From Bacillota bacterium (GTDB lineage Bacteria > Bacillota > Bacilli > Desulfuribacillales > Desulfuribacillaceae), in assembly GCA_023388635.1 (NCBI GenBank), contig JAEWFW010000045.1:1-40786 (forward strand): DNA of 40,786 bases. The letters run 5' to 3'. Below the pieces are notes generated by a model. The model was not told the origin of the DNA and did no database searches. It was given only the letters and a program-made list of their open reading frames with translations. Positions 32,772-40,678 of this stretch are shown piece after piece. The position numbers were made by a program, and so were the translations under genes. Position 1 is the first letter of the stretch. Every line of letters begins with the position of its first letter.

Positions 32772-34144
32772 GAAAATTCTCTCCTTTCATTCTCTTCATT
32801 CGGAATCTTTATGATAATTTTCGTCCCTTTTCCTTTTCCAGAATCAATCGTCACCGTACCGCTAATCGATTGGGCGCGTTCTTCCATAATTGCCAATCCA
32901 TAATGTCCCTCCGGTGATCCTTTGCACTCAAAGCCAATCCCATTGTCACATACTTCAATAATCCACTGGTTACCCTCGTCGCTGCCGACACTGATTTTCA
33001 CTTGAGTCGCCTGGGCGTGTTTACGTGTATTGGTTAATGCCTCTTGGATAATACGTCCCAATTGGATTTTGGCGATCTCCGATAATTCATTCGTCGTCTG
33101 ATCGAGAAATTCCACTTCTACTGCGATGCCGAATTGATGTTCATAACTTTTGGCATGCGCTTCTAACCAGTGTTTAAAGCCTTTAGAGAACAATTCTTTA
33201 TCCTTCAATCCGTGGATCGATTCACGGACTTCATTATAAGAGCGCTCCACAGCTTCAGAAATATCTTTCATCGATGTTTCTACTTGCGAATAACTGCGTT
33301 CTTCTATCAGTTTCTGTAATTTTTTCAGTTGCAACTGTACATAACCAATCGTCTGCGCTACTCCATCATGTATTTCACGTGCCAAACGTTCCCGTTCCGC
33401 GACGGTGGCTAAACTTTCGATTTCTTGATACAACCTAGAATGCTCCAATAATACACCTAATTGATTGGCGATTCCATATAAAATAAATTTCTCATCATCG
33501 GTAAATGCGTACGCTTTGCGATGTGCCACAAATATCGCGCCATATACCTGCTCCTCGTAAGTCAAGGGTACGATGACTCCCGCAACCAATTTCTCTACTT
33601 TCATCAATGGAATCGCTTCTGGATCATCTACAGGGATACTATTGGGGTATTCAATCACTGATACCAAGGTCTTTTGCGCGATACTCAACCCGGCAATTCC
33701 TTCGCCCTTACGTTCGCGAATCCGCTTATGTTTATCCGTCTTATTCCCGGAAACAAAACGCCAGCGAATTTCATTTTTTCGTGAACTATATATGGCAAGA
33801 CCCGCAAAGTCAACTTTCAGTAGATCTTGAATTTGTTTGACGGCAATTTCCAGATTGCTGCCGACATCCTTAAAAGATCCCAATTCAATTCCTAATTTAT
33901 AGAGCGATTGCACTTGCTTCAATTTTGCTTGCTGTTCAATGTACTTTTTTAACAATTTATTCAAAATAAGATAATTGCCGCCAGCCAGAATAATTCCGGT
34001 AATGATGGCGATAAAGTACGATTGAAATATGCTGTTTTCTACAGCCATACTTGATGTCAACTGGTAGCGAATAAATTCAATCGAGCCTACTAAAACGGCG
34101 ACGACTAACAATATTCTTCTCACTGAAATCGGATTGAAATTCAT
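32762..34144 (-). CDS. GAF-domain sensor histidine kinase (HisKA_3 type)
   Basis: The 460-residue kinase has two transmembrane helices at about 10-29 and 42-62 with a very short outside loop. A GAF domain (about 85-240) is followed by a HisKA_3 dimerisation domain with H259 in RLAREIHDGVAQTIGYVQLQ and an HATPase (N box EALTNTRKHA, G1 CDNGIGF, G2 GHYGLAIMEERA). The small outer loop suggests that signals are sensed in the membrane or by the GAF domain. It resembles the YhcY and NreB/DegS class. It is cotranscribed with the response regulator. Confidence 0.92.
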   Translation of the reverse strand: MNFNPISVRRILLVVAVLVGSIEFIRYQLTSSMAVENSIFQSYFIAIITGIILAGGNYLILNKLLKKYIEQQAKLKQVQSLYKLGIELGSFKDVGSNLEIAVKQIQDLLKVDFAGLAIYSSRKNEIRWRFVSGNKTDKHKRIRERKGEGIAGLSIAQKTLVSVIEYPNSIPVDDPEAIPLMKVEKLVAGVIVPLTYEEQVYGAIFVAHRKAYAFTDDEKFILYGIANQLGVLLEHSRLYQEIESLATVAERERLAREIHDGVAQTIGYVQLQLKKLQKLIEERSYSQVETSMKDISEAVERSYNEVRESIHGLKDKELFSKGFKHWLEAHAKSYEHQFGIAVEVEFLDQTTNELSEIAKIQLGRIIQEALTNTRKHAQATQVKISVGSDEGNQWIIEVCDNGIGFECKGSPEGHYGLAIMEERAQSISGTVTIDSGKGKGTKIIIKIPNEENERREFSWT

Positions 34145-34149
34145 TTGGC

Positions 34150-34310
34150 ACTCTACCTACTTCTCTCACAGATTAAAGCAAGTTCTTAATTCAGGTGGAG
34201 ATGTTTTTACTCCATCTGAATGTTAGAACTGCTAATGCATGACTTAGTTGGCGTTGGACTCCGCCTTGGGAGGTGGGAGAATTACACCAAGTCAGTCAGG
34301 TGCAAATAGT
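34150..34310 (-). mobile_element. Non-coding remnant resembling an IS200/IS605-type right end
   Basis: This gene-free stretch holds a long hairpin: ATTCAGGTGGAG (34189-34200) with CTCCATCTGAAT (34210-34221), prolonged outward by AGTTCT/AGAACT arms. A GC-rich structured segment (about 34240-34300) lies beside it. On the minus strand TTAAGAACTTGCTTTAATCT is reminiscent of the right ends and guide-RNA scaffolds of TnpB-coding elements. There is no transposase gene. The identification rests on pattern memory only. Confidence 0.4.
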
Positions 34311-34316
34311 AAAGCA

Positions 34317-35630
34317 TCAATCACAAGTAATAATTTTATGCACTAATGGTTGGGGGGCAACTTGATCCGGACCGATGACCATGGTCCGCTTTAGTACTGC
34401 AAGGGCTTGTTCGGCAGCATGCATATTATTGGCGAAAATCTCCCCTAACAATTCACCGGAATCTACATGTTCGCCAAGCTTTTTGTAAAGACGAACCCCT
34501 GAATACAAATCAAGCACATCATCCTTTGTGCGGCGACCGGCTCCTAGCAGCACTGCTGCTCGCCCTACTTCTTCCGTCAAGATTTCCGTAACATACCCAG
34601 TCTGCTCACTCTTAATAGGTATAACATATTGCGCTTTAGGCATATGATCCTCCAGCCCCAATATTGTAGATTTTGGTACACCTTGTGCCGCCAAAAAAGC
34701 ATAAAACACTTGCAAAGCACTTCCATTAGCAATCACCTGCTCGACCATCGATTCGGCTTCTCTTCTATTGCGTACAATCTTACCGAGTAATATCATTTCC
34801 ACTGCTAACGCAGTACTCAATTCACGTACATCCTTTGGACCGTTACCTCGCAATACCTCGAGTGCTTCGATGACTTCCAAAGAATTACCGACAGATTGTC
34901 CCAATGGCTGATTCATGTCGCTGATCACTGCCACTGTCCGTTTTCCAAGCCGGCGACCAATTTTCACCATTAACTCCGCCAATGTCTCTGCCTGTTCGAT
35001 CGTCTTCATAAAGGCTCCATTTCCAACCTTTACATCAAGCACAATCGCATCAGCTCCTCCAGCAATTTTTTTGCTCATAATGGAGCTCGCAATCAAAGGA
35101 ATGGAATCGACTGTGGCTGTCACATCACGCAAGGCGTACAGCTTTTTGTCAGCAGGCGCTAATTGCTGCGTCTGGGCGATCAGAGCAACGCCTATTTCAT
35201 CAATTTGCTGGATAAACTGTTCTTTCGTCAATTGCGATTGAAAGCCTTCAATCGATTCCAGCTTATCAATCGTTCCGCCGGTATGTCCCAATCCTCTGCC
35301 CGACATCTTTGCCACGGGCAACCCGCAAGCCGCCACAACCGGAGCGACAACTAAGCTCGTTTTATCTCCTACGCCACCCGTACTGTGCTTATCTACTTTG
35401 CGCCCCATTACGCCACGCAAATTGATCGTGTCACCAGAAGCGACAATCGCTTCCGTTAAATAAGCAGCCTCTTCATCGGTCATTTCTTGAAAGCAAACAG
35501 CCATCAAAAATGCAGACATTTGATAGTCCGGTATACGCTCAGCAACATATTCACTGACTAAAAAACTGATCTCTTCTTTTGACAGGGCATTGCCCCTTTT
35601 TTTCTTCACAATTATATCATACATTTGCAT
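34317..35630 (-). CDS. pdp: Pyrimidine-nucleoside phosphorylase
   Basis: The 437-residue enzyme splits uridine and thymidine with phosphate. It has the glycosyl-transferase family 3 layout: an N-terminal helical part (MYDIIVKKKRGNALSKEEI), the phosphate and substrate loop KVDKHSTGGVGDKTSLVVAP, and KMSGRGLGHTGGTIDKLESI. The C-terminal lobe includes GAGRRTKDDVLD. The ATG at 35630 lies 6 nt after AGGAG. It is last in deoB-punA-pdp, a nucleoside-salvage set that feeds (deoxy)ribose 1-phosphate to DeoB. Confidence 0.96.
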   Translation of the reverse strand: MQMYDIIVKKKRGNALSKEEISFLVSEYVAERIPDYQMSAFLMAVCFQEMTDEEAAYLTEAIVASGDTINLRGVMGRKVDKHSTGGVGDKTSLVVAPVVAACGLPVAKMSGRGLGHTGGTIDKLESIEGFQSQLTKEQFIQQIDEIGVALIAQTQQLAPADKKLYALRDVTATVDSIPLIASSIMSKKIAGGADAIVLDVKVGNGAFMKTIEQAETLAELMVKIGRRLGKRTVAVISDMNQPLGQSVGNSLEVIEALEVLRGNGPKDVRELSTALAVEMILLGKIVRNRREAESMVEQVIANGSALQVFYAFLAAQGVPKSTILGLEDHMPKAQYVIPIKSEQTGYVTEILTEEVGRAAVLLGAGRRTKDDVLDLYSGVRLYKKLGEHVDSGELLGEIFANNMHAAEQALAVLKRTMVIGPDQVAPQPLVHKIITCD

Positions 35631-35664
35631 GGCAATCTCCTGAATTTTGATTTTTAGTTGTTTT

Positions 35665-36483
35665 TTACACTGCTTCAATAAACTGATTGATCAATTGCAT
35701 AAATGTCGCTTTCACTCGTTCTGCCGTCTCCATAACTTCCGCATGGGACAACGGCTGTGGCAAAATTCCTGCCGCCATATTCGAAATACAGGAAATCCCC
35801 AATACCCGCATCCGGCAGTGGCTGGCAACAATCACTTCCGGCACAGTTGACATACCAATGGCATCAGCTCCGATTGTGCGCAGCATGCGTATTTCCGCGG
35901 GAGTCTCATAGCTGGGTCCAGTCATACCTGCATACACTCCTTCACGCACTTGGATACCGTCTTGTGCCGCCAATGTCTTGAACATGCTGCGTAATTCTGC
36001 TGTATATGCGTTTGACATATCGGGAAAACGATCACCGAATTCATGCAAATTTTCACCAATTAACGGATTCTGTCCTGTCAAATTGATATGATCGGTGATA
36101 ACCATCAAATCTCCTGGCTGATAACTTGTGTTAACACCTCCGGCTGCATTAGTGACAATCAACGTCTCGACGCCCAGCAGCTTCATGACGCGTATCGGAA
36201 ATGTCGTCTGCTGTAATGTATAGCCTTCATAAAAATGAAATCTTCCCTGCATAGCGACGACCTGTTTCCCTTGATATTCTCCTATGACAAGCTGTCCTTT
36301 ATGACCTTGGACTGTCGATACCGGAAAATGTGGTATATCACTATAAGGAATGACAACACCTTGAATGTGGTCAGCAAGTTCTCCCAAACCGGAGCCTAAA
36401 ATGAGACCTACTTGCGGTTTCTGTTCTATTTTCTCCTCAATATACGACGCTGCTTGCTTAATTTTCTCTACATATGAATCCAA
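35665..36483 (-). CDS. punA: Purine-nucleoside phosphorylase (trimeric type)
   Basis: This 272-residue enzyme phosphorolyses inosine and guanosine nucleosides. Motifs: LILGSGLGELAD (phosphate serine), HKGQLVIGEYQGKQVVAMQGRFHFYEGY, TNAAGGVN, GMTGPSYETPAEIRML and GMSTVPEVIVASHC. Start is TTG at 36483, 6 nt after GGGAG; no nearby ATG gives the full family N-terminus. It lies 24 nt after deoB and 34 nt before pdp. Confidence 0.96.
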   Translation of the reverse strand: MDSYVEKIKQAASYIEEKIEQKPQVGLILGSGLGELADHIQGVVIPYSDIPHFPVSTVQGHKGQLVIGEYQGKQVVAMQGRFHFYEGYTLQQTTFPIRVMKLLGVETLIVTNAAGGVNTSYQPGDLMVITDHINLTGQNPLIGENLHEFGDRFPDMSNAYTAELRSMFKTLAAQDGIQVREGVYAGMTGPSYETPAEIRMLRTIGADAIGMSTVPEVIVASHCRMRVLGISCISNMAAGILPQPLSHAEVMETAERVKATFMQLINQFIEAV

Positions 36484-36507
36484 GACAATCTCCCTTTCAC
36501 CTGTATT

Positions 36508-37686
36508 TTACATAATTTCTTTATAGAAGCTTTCGCCGTTATATGTATGGGGCAGTTGAAATACATCTGCGATTGTCGCTGCCACGTCGGCAAATGTCTT
36601 GCGGATTTCCAAATTCTTTCCTTGGGCAATGCCGTGATGGTAGACAAGCAGTGGCACGTACTCGCGCGTGTGGTCAGTCCCTTCAATCGTCGGATCACAG
36701 CCATGATCGGCTGTGATAATCAGCAAATCAGAGCTTTGCATCGCCTCGATAATCTCTGCTAAACACCGGTCTACTTCCTCCAGCGCCTTTCCATAGCCAA
36801 TTGCGTCATTTCTATGACCGTACAACATATCAAAATCAACTAAATTGACAAACAGCAGACCGTTCCATGCGCTGGATATTTCTCGCTTGGTCATAGCTAA
36901 TCCTTCAAGGTTATCGGCTGTTTTATGACTAATGGCAATACCGTGACCGTTAAATATATCATAAATTTTCCCGATACCTTTCACCGTAATTCCAGCATCA
37001 GTTAATTGATCAAGAATCGTCTTGTTCGGCGGCGAAACAGAAAAATCTTTACGGTTGGAAGTTCTTTTAAATTGACCGGGTGTTCCGATAAAAGGACGCG
37101 CTATCACACGGGCGACAGAGTCTTCCCCCTGTAATATTTCCCGTGCAATCCGGCACATCTCGTATAGTTTTTCAAGCGGAATCACTTCTTCATGGGCGGC
37201 AATTTGAAAGACGCTGTCTGCCGAGGTGTAGATAATCGGAAACCCTGTTTGCATATGCTCTTTCCCGTACTCCTCGATAATGACGGTTCCGCTTGCCGGT
37301 TTATTGCCGAGGATCGCACCGCATTGACTTTTCTGAATAAAAGCGCTCGTAATGTGCTCGGGAAAACCGTCAGGATACGTGCGGAAAGGATGCATCGTAT
37401 GTATGCCCGCAATCTCCCAATGACCGGTCGTCGTATCCTTCCCTACTGATTGTTCCGCCATCTTGCCATAGTGAGCTTTCGGAGTTTTTACAGCAGCCAC
37501 TCCGTCAATTGAAATAATATTCCCTAATCCCAATCCTTGCATCACCGTCAAGGATAGACCGCCTATTTGTTTTGCTACATTTGCCAGTGTATTCGCTGCT
37601 TGATCACCATATATATGGGCGTCCGGCAATGCACCGGCACCTACACTATCTAATACGATCAATATGATGCGTCCAATTTTTTCCAT
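36508..37686 (-). CDS. deoB: Phosphopentomutase
   Basis: The 392-residue alkaline-phosphatase-fold enzyme interconverts (deoxy)ribose 1- and 5-phosphate. Metal and phosphorylation sites are visible: VLDSVGAGALPDA near the start, the acceptor threonine in VGKDTTTGHWEIAG, and metal ligands in NLVDFDMLYGHRND and TADHGCDPT, then DHTREYVPLLVY. It links the phosphorylases PunA and Pdp to the pentose pathway. In Bacillus subtilis the homologue drm also follows ripX/xerD. Confidence 0.97.
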   Translation of the reverse strand: MEKIGRIILIVLDSVGAGALPDAHIYGDQAANTLANVAKQIGGLSLTVMQGLGLGNIISIDGVAAVKTPKAHYGKMAEQSVGKDTTTGHWEIAGIHTMHPFRTYPDGFPEHITSAFIQKSQCGAILGNKPASGTVIIEEYGKEHMQTGFPIIYTSADSVFQIAAHEEVIPLEKLYEMCRIAREILQGEDSVARVIARPFIGTPGQFKRTSNRKDFSVSPPNKTILDQLTDAGITVKGIGKIYDIFNGHGIAISHKTADNLEGLAMTKREISSAWNGLLFVNLVDFDMLYGHRNDAIGYGKALEEVDRCLAEIIEAMQSSDLLIITADHGCDPTIEGTDHTREYVPLLVYHHGIAQGKNLEIRKTFADVAATIADVFQLPHTYNGESFYKEIM

Positions 37687-37716
37687 GATATACCTCCAAA
37701 TGACACATCCCCAAGT

Positions 37717-38622
37717 TTATGCTCGGGGATGGTGACTCATATATACTTCCTTTAGTTTCAGTTTTACATTCGGTTTGTATACCTGTGTAGAAGTAATATC
37801 GGAATGCCCCAACATTTCTTTGACTGCATGGATATCGGCACCACTGGCAAGCAGATGATTTGCGAACGAGTGGCGCAGCGTATGCGGTGTAATTTCTTTA
37901 TTAACATCAGCCGTTACAGAATATTTTTTTAATATCTTCCAAAATCCTTGACGCGATAATCTCTGACCGTGATTATTTAAGAAAAATGCCGTCTCCGTTT
38001 TGCTTCGTAAAAAGTAACTTATTCTTTCTTCCGAATAGCGTACTAATGCTTGCTCTGCGCTTGCTCCAATCGGTACGATACGTTCTCTGCCGAGGCTGCG
38101 GCAATATATAAATCCAGTATTTAAATCAATATCAGACTCATCGAGCGCAACGAGTTCCGAGACTTTTAAGCCTGTCGCGTACAACAATTCCATCATCGCT
38201 TTATCCCGTATTCCCATCGATGACTGCATGTCCGGCATTTGCAAAATAGATTCTACTTCGCGCACGGAAAGGATGACCGGTTCTTTTTTATCGATTTTGG
38301 GTGATTCCAAGTCTGCTGTAGGATCACTATCCACCAACTGATTTCTCAACAGGAATTGAAAAAACGCTCGTAAAGATACTAAATTTCTATGTATTGTTGC
38401 CGCCGCTTTACCGTTACTTTTCATCAAACGCAAATGATGGAATACTGTCGACTTTTCTTTCCAGTCAGTATCCGATCTATATGTAGAGACGAAATGTAAA
38501 TATTGCTTTATATCACGATTATATGAATCAAGTGTATTTTTCGAGAGATTCTTTTCATCCGACAAGTAATGAGAAAACTTTTCCATATGTAGTTTCATAT
38601 CTTCTGTATAGCAAAGCTTCAT
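37717..38622 (-). CDS. xerD: XerD-like tyrosine recombinase with altered catalytic residues
   Basis: The 301-residue protein has the length, position (between yqzK and deoB) and overall sequence of XerD: core-binding domain about 8-98, catalytic domain about 115-295, C-terminus EVYMSHHPRA. Visible catalytic residues are H247 and R250 (HTLR), H273 (LGHSD) and Y282. The usual first arginine in ATGxRVSEL is K153 (AAA codon). The hairpin GKGxKER that carries the catalytic lysine reads SLGRER, with no lysine. XerD resolves chromosome dimers with XerC at dif; whether this one is active is uncertain. GAGGGG supports the ATG at 38622. Confidence 0.88.
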   Translation of the reverse strand: MKLCYTEDMKLHMEKFSHYLSDEKNLSKNTLDSYNRDIKQYLHFVSTYRSDTDWKEKSTVFHHLRLMKSNGKAAATIHRNLVSLRAFFQFLLRNQLVDSDPTADLESPKIDKKEPVILSVREVESILQMPDMQSSMGIRDKAMMELLYATGLKVSELVALDESDIDLNTGFIYCRSLGRERIVPIGASAEQALVRYSEERISYFLRSKTETAFFLNNHGQRLSRQGFWKILKKYSVTADVNKEITPHTLRHSFANHLLASGADIHAVKEMLGHSDITSTQVYKPNVKLKLKEVYMSHHPRA

Positions 38623-38710
38623 TTTCCATACCCCTCTAAGCCTTCAAATAAGTCACTTAATATTCAATAGAGATTCAACAACTCACAGCCGATTTCCTGC
38701 TAATAATCTT

Positions 38711-38977
38711 TTATTCACCAAATTCTATGAAAAATTTCCAATGATCAAGAATTCGGTCATAAGGATATGCAGCTGTATTCTCTTGAACAATTACTTGCAC
38801 CGAACGTCCAGACGGTTTTTCATATTTGTCTGCCTGTGTAATCAATTCTATCGTCATATTTAAAATAAAATATATTAAGAACGTCAAGACAGCAAATAAC
38901 ATGATGAATTTTGACATATGCCTCCAAAATAATTGGTAATGATACTTTATACTTTGTAGCTTCTTAATATTCTTCAC
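38711..38977 (-). CDS. yqzK: DUF4227 family small membrane protein (YqzK-like)
   Basis: The product of about 88 residues has one transmembrane segment (FIMLFAVLTFLIYFILNMTI) and a short outer domain ending DHWKFFIEFGE. In Bacillales a DUF4227 protein sits directly upstream of xerD; the function is unknown. An ATG at 38986 touches the AGGAG ribosome site, so the GTG at 38977, nine bases after it, is a better start. It heads the xerD-deoB-punA-pdp group. Confidence 0.78.
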   Translation of the reverse strand: MKNIKKLQSIKYHYQLFWRHMSKFIMLFAVLTFLIYFILNMTIELITQADKYEKPSGRSVQVIVQENTAAYPYDRILDHWKFFIEFGE

Positions 38978-39185
38978 AATTTTCATCTCCTGACATGCTC
39001 GTCACACTTTGTATATTCAAAATGTATTCAAACATGGGGATAGCTAGAAGCGGAACTTTGTACTCTATTCTCCTCCCGCTACTTTGGAACGATTTTCTTT
39101 TTATTTTAAAAATAAAGGTTAAATCACAATGTTTGTCGAATTTCTTTCAATATATAATAAAATTTCCCAAATGGAGGTGATATTC

Positions 39186-39509
39186 ATGACAGAGCCACAG
39201 TTAAATGTCGATTGGAAAAATGTCTTTCTAGGCAACTCCTCACGAGATAGCATGAAAGCCTACCCTGTATTGAGTTTTATCGTATTCATCTTTACTTACT
39301 TAGCCCTAATCGCAGGTGGAATTGTATTGCTTGGTGCTTTAAGAGAACTGCTTAACGGAAATATTTTGAGCTTCTTGGGTTTAACACTTGCTTCTGCATT
39401 AGTTTGGGCGATGATAAAACTGACTGCCGAAACAATCCAAATTATTGTCAACATTGCAGATAATACTCGTCGTTGCGCTGAATACCTTAAAAATATTTCT
39501 GAAAAATAA
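39186..39509 (+). CDS. Small membrane protein, DUF4282-like
   Basis: The 107-residue protein has two transmembrane helices (about 32-50 and 60-80). A conserved-looking C-terminal stretch, KLTAETIQIIVNIADNTRRCAEYL, recalls the E-x-x-I-x-x-F-R-I-x-x-N pattern of DUF4282 proteins. Function is unknown. The ATG has an ideal GGAGGTGA site, and a strong terminator follows. It is divergent from yqzK. Confidence 0.68.
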   Translation: MTEPQLNVDWKNVFLGNSSRDSMKAYPVLSFIVFIFTYLALIAGGIVLLGALRELLNGNILSFLGLTLASALVWAMIKLTAETIQIIVNIADNTRRCAEYLKNISEK

Positions 39510-39546
39510 TTATTTTTGCATGCGGACTTTTTTGTCTTATTAAAAC

Positions 39547-39592
39547 AAAACACAGCCTGACATTGTTCACGACATTGTCAGGCTGTGTTTAT
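39547..39592 (+). terminator. Terminator of the DUF4282-like gene
   Basis: AACACAGCCTGACA (39549-39562) and TGTCAGGCTGTGTT (39576-39589) form a 14-bp stem, followed by TATTTG. The A-rich left side could also serve the opposite strand, where the TnpB-like fragment ends. Confidence 0.85.
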
Positions 39593-39762
39593 TTGTAGTG
39601 TTTCACATTAATTTTATCTTTTAATATCTCTAGCCCCTCGTTAATTAACATATTGACCGCTACATTCGCTTTGTTTAGGTTTTTGACTATACACGAACAT
39701 TTACTGCACATAATTCCTTGTACTATAATAGCAGCAATGTGTTTACTTTGCTTACGCCGCAT
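39589..39762 (-). pseudogene. Possible fragment of a TnpB-like C-terminus
   Basis: The minus strand has a 57-codon frame. Its middle reads CSKCSCIVKNLNKANVAVNM, followed by a NEGLEILK-type ending. This resembles the zinc-ribbon and DRDxNAAxNIL-x-EGL tail of IS200/IS605 TnpB proteins, with several key positions changed. Nothing TnpB-like precedes it, so if real it is a decayed remnant. The plus-strand promoter of the next gene overlaps it. The resemblance is short and could be chance. Confidence 0.35.
39701..39729 (+). promoter_or_regulatory. Sigma-A-like promoter for the truncated recombinase
   Basis: TTACTG (39701-39706), 17 nt, then TATAAT (39724-39729). A second TATAAT occurs at 39782-39787 without a good -35. 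Between the terminator at 39592 and the start codon at 39815 I see only these elements and the possible TnpB fragment. Confidence 0.5.
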
Positions 39763-39814
39763 CCCACTATTTTACAAATACTATAATGACTATGACAACA
39801 GGAGCGATCTAACA

Positions 39815-40678
39815 ATGCTAGATATCAACCATTTAAAAGAACAGTATCTGAATTTCTGCCAGTATCAAAAGAGACTAAATGGTAAGACGCTTAAAGCGTA
39901 CAAAATTGATTTGCGTCAATTTTTCGAATTTCTGAGCAAAACAGATGGTGATTTAAATAAGATAAATCTATCTTCCTATATAACCGAGCTCCACAAATTG
40001 TACAAACCCAAAAGCGTGAAGCGTAAAATTGCTTGTCTTAAAGCGTTTTGCAGTTATCTGACTTACGAGGAAATCATTGAAAAAAACCCTTTCGATAAAA
40101 TCATAGTTAAGTTCCAAGAGCCATTTTTACTGCCAAAAACGATTTCACTAGATAACATCCAAAAAATATTAACGACAGCTTATGATGAATTAAAGTATAA
40201 AAAATTAACAGCGTACCAGCGCAACACACTGTTGCGAGATATCGCCGTTTTAGAGCTATTATTTGCTACCGGTATCAGAGTATCAGAACTTTGCTCATTA
40301 AATGCAGATGATGTTAATTTAGAAAATGGCACTGTGAAGATTTTTGGCAAAGGCTCAAAAGAAAGGATCATACAAATAGAAAATTCCGAGGTCATCGACA
40401 CATTAAAAAAATATAAGCATACTTTTTACGACAAAATCCAAGACGCCGGTTGTTTCTTCATCAACAAACTCAATACTCGTCTATCCGAACAATCCGTCAG
40501 ATTCATGATAAAAAAATATGTTAAAAACGCCGACGTACACCAACATATTACACCGCATATGTTCCGCCATTCATTTGCTTCATTGCTGTTAGAAGAAGAT
40601 GTCGATATTCGCTTTATTCAGCAGTTGCTAGGGCATAGCTCGATCGTCACAACACAAATATTGGACTGTCAACAGTAA
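39815..40678 (+). CDS. Tyrosine recombinase (XerC/XerD-like), interrupted at the catalytic tyrosine by an IS3-family element
   Basis: The 287-residue product has an N-terminal SAM-like core-binding domain (about 5-90) and a catalytic domain. Its residues are R155 (ATGIRVSEL), lysines in FGKGSKER (178-184), H248/R251 (HMFR) and H274 (LGHSS). The expected end TTQIY is replaced by TTQI-LDCQQ-stop: after the first base of the tyrosine codon (40661) the sequence switches to an IS end. The protein therefore lacks its nucleophile and should be inactive for strand cleavage. AGGAG lies 10 nt before the ATG; a longer frame from 39653 is not family-like. Confidence 0.85.
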   Translation: MLDINHLKEQYLNFCQYQKRLNGKTLKAYKIDLRQFFEFLSKTDGDLNKINLSSYITELHKLYKPKSVKRKIACLKAFCSYLTYEEIIEKNPFDKIIVKFQEPFLLPKTISLDNIQKILTTAYDELKYKKLTAYQRNTLLRDIAVLELLFATGIRVSELCSLNADDVNLENGTVKIFGKGSKERIIQIENSEVIDTLKKYKHTFYDKIQDAGCFFINKLNTRLSEQSVRFMIKKYVKNADVHQHITPHMFRHSFASLLLEEDVDIRFIQQLLGHSSIVTTQILDCQQ

